Below, piece by piece: positions 62,204 through 64,000 of a DNA stretch of 64,000 nt; the stretch's first letter is position 1, and every line of letters begins with the position of its first letter. The position numbers were made by a program, and so were the translations under genes. The DNA is from Astragalus membranaceus (taxonomy: Eukaryota > Streptophyta > Magnoliopsida > Fabales > Fabaceae), in NCBI GenBank assembly GCA_039519185.1, contig CM076846.1, forward strand, positions 153,560,406-153,624,405. Reading direction: 5' to 3'. The notes beneath the pieces are model-generated. The model did no database searches. It was not told where the DNA came from and worked only from the letters and a program-made list of their open reading frames with translations.

Positions 62204-64000
62204 CCATTTGGCCTGTGTAATGCACCTGCCACTTTTCAAAGGTGTATGATGGCAATTTTCTCTGACTACATTGAAAGATCCATGGAAGTCTTCATGGATG
62301 ATTTCTGTGTTTGGAGAAACATTCCATCTATGCCTATCCAACTTGGAAGAAATCTTGATTAGATGTGAAGAAACTAACCTTGTGCTAAACTGGGAGAAAT
62401 GCCATTTTATGGTGCAAGAATGTATAGTTTTGGGGCATAAGATATCCAAAAAAGGATTGGAAGTAGACAGGGCTAAAATAGAAGTCATTGAGAAGCTATC
62501 TCCTCCAACCAACATCAAAGGTATTAGAAGCTTTTTGGGGCATGCTGGATTCTATAGGAGATTCATAAAAGATTTTTCAAAAATCTCCAAACCTCTATGT
62601 CAACTATTACAGCATGATAACCCCTTCACATTTGATGAGCCATGCATGTTAGCCTTTGATAAATTGAAGAAAGCTTTAATAACAGCACCAGTTATTATAG
62701 CTCTTGACTGGAGTAAGCCTTTTGAGCTTATGTGTGATGCTAGTGACTTTGCCATTGGAGCTGTTCTTGGGCAAAGGTATGATAAAATTTTTCACTCTAT
62801 ATATTATGCTAGCAAAACACTTGTAGAAGCTCAATTGAATTACACAGTCACTGAAAAAGAACTATTAGCTGTAGTCTTTGCATTTGACAAATTTAGATCA
62901 TATTTGGTTGGCACTAAAGTAATTGTCTTTACAGACCATTCAGCCATTAAATATTTGATAACAAAGAAAGATGCAAAGCCTAGGCTAATTAGGTGGGTTC
63001 TCCTACTCCAAGAATTTGATTTAGAAATAAGGGATAAAAAGGGAGTGGAGAACCAAGTTGCTGATCATCTCTCTAGATTGGAAAGAGACATTGCAGGTAC
63101 AGCAGGTGGAGAGATCAAAGAATACTTTCCAGATGAGCAGCTATTGACAATAACTGCTGAATCATCAACCGCTGTAGCGGCCAGTGTAAAAACACTAAAC
63201 GCTGTAGCGCCTGAACCTGCAACACCTTGCTATGCTGACATAGTGAATTTTTTGGTTAGCAAGGTGGTACCTACTGAGATGACTTATCAGCAAAGGAGAA
63301 GGTTCTTCCACACAATGAAACAATATTACTGGGATGAACCTTTTCTATACAAGAAGTGTCAAGACCAATTAATGAGGAGATGCCTAGCAGAGGAAGAACA
63401 AATTCAAGTGCTACAACACTGCCATTCTGCACCATGTGGTGGGCATTTTGGTGGTATTAGAATTGCTGCAAATGTATTGCAATCTGGCTACTATTGGCCT
63501 TCACTTTTTAAAGATGCTCAAGACTTTGTAAAAAAATGTGATAGGTGCAAAAGAACAAGGAATATTTCAAACAAACATGAAATGCCTTTAACAAACATTC
63601 TAGAGGTTGAACTCTTTGATGTTTGGGGAATGGATTTCATGGGACCTTTTCCCCCTTCTCATGGAAACCTATACATTTTAATAGCTGTTGACTATGTTTC
63701 AAAATGGGTAGAAGTTGTTGCTCTACCCAGCAATGATGCAAGGTCTACGAGCAAATTTTTGTTGAAAAACATTTTCACTCGTTTTGGAACTCCTAGAGCC
63801 ATCATAAGTGATGAGGGATCTCATTTTTGTAATAAATTAATTGAGACTCTATTGGCTAAATATGGAGTCAAACATAAAATAGCAACTGCTTATCATCCAC
63901 AAACTAGTGGTCAAACTGAATTGTCAAACAGAGAAATAAAAAGGATGTTGGAGAAAATGGTAGGGCCTTCAAGGAAAGAATGGTCAATACATCTAGATGA
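62204..64000 (+). pseudogene. Athila RT 3' half, RNase H and integrase (continues past the window)
   Basis: The reading continues from 42210 as PFGLCNAPATFQRCMM and reaches the RT catalytic VFMDDF. Immediately after it the frame shifts (one extra or two missing bases at 62306). From 62307 the frame is open to the window end: VFGETFHLCLSNLEEILIRC, GFYRRFIKDFSKISKPLCQL, RNase H with MCDASDFAIGAVLGQ and TDHSAIKYL, then the integrase zinc motif (HCHSAPCGGHF...CDRCKR) and catalytic D, D, E in MDFMGPF, SDEGSHF and TSGQTELSNRE. A linker between RNase H and integrase holds the CGCTGTAGCG pair at 63170/63200. The integrase looks uninterrupted as far as visible. Confidence 0.9.

Larger units (their letters stand above)
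37418..64000 (+). mobile_element. Athila-type Gypsy LTR retrotransposon, split by a 20-kb insertion and cut by the window edge
   Basis: A 5' LTR (37418-38873) is followed by the primer site TGGCGCCGTTGCCGGGGA, an Asp-tRNA type typical of Athila and related elements. Gag, protease, reverse transcriptase, RNase H and integrase come in Gypsy order. At 42211 the RT is interrupted; it resumes at 62204 after a GGATG target duplication. The 3' end lies outside the window. In-frame stops, an internal deletion and a frameshift show that it is inactive. It is the oldest layer of the right nest. Confidence 0.9.

Overview
This is plant nuclear DNA made almost entirely of nested transposable elements. No intact host gene is visible. 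A papilionoid legume is the most likely source: the 284-bp foldback element at 15387-15670 starts GGCTTAAATATGTTTTAGGC, a terminus I associate with MULE-type MITEs that are very common in legumes, and the LTR families look legume-like. The density of nesting and of solo LTRs suggests pericentromeric or other heterochromatin.

Left nest, 72-about 32640. The oldest layer is CACTA-A, a minus-strand CACTA (En/Spm) element with a TNP2-type transposase and a second gene of Transposase_24 (TnpA-like) type. Its exons are split by a hAT element (3135-5928, 8-bp TSD), by the 17.1-kb plus-strand CACTA-B (6596-23739), and by the 5.2-kb CACTA-C (24104-29295, 3-bp TSD). CACTA-B carries four later insertions: a gag-only Copia (8564-14787), a MULE MITE (15387-15670), a small hAT derivative (16429-17132) and a solo LTR (19960-22383). 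CACTA-C has no transposase. It carries exon fragments of host genes (O-fucosyltransferase-like, aldo/keto reductase, beta-tubulin, possibly a shaggy-like kinase), all in one orientation.

Middle, 32641-37417. Low-complexity and unassigned DNA with a hAT MITE, an inverted-repeat element, microsatellites and one small unrecognised ORF.

Right nest, 37418-64000. An Athila-type Gypsy element (LTR, Asp-type PBS, gag, protease, RT, RNase H, integrase) runs off the right edge. Its RT gene is split by a 20-kb insertion with target duplication GGATG. That insertion is a solo LTR (42211-62198, probably Tat/Ogre-like). It is split by a Tekay/Del chromovirus (42740-59173, TSD GTAAT), whose 5' LTR is split by a young non-autonomous Copia with two ORFs (43476-50353). 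Insertion order and LTR divergence agree, the innermost element being youngest.

The most interesting signal is not a gene. Each of the five larger LTR-retrotransposon units in which I looked for one carries its own short CG-containing palindrome, repeated many times: TAATCGATTA in Copia-1, AATCGATT in Copia-2, GCACGGTCCGTGC in the solo LTR, GGCGCC in the Tekay LTR, and CGCTRYAGCG in Athila. In the two Copia families the sites are spaced with striking regularity (34/42 bp alternating, and about 32 bp) and the palindromes survive while the spacers diverge. In Athila the motif comes in close pairs in the LTR, the leader and coding linkers of gag and pol. This resembles family-specific arrays of protein-binding sites.

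Almost every transposon gene is broken. Many breaks are single-base nonsense changes of the kind expected from deamination of methylated cytosine.
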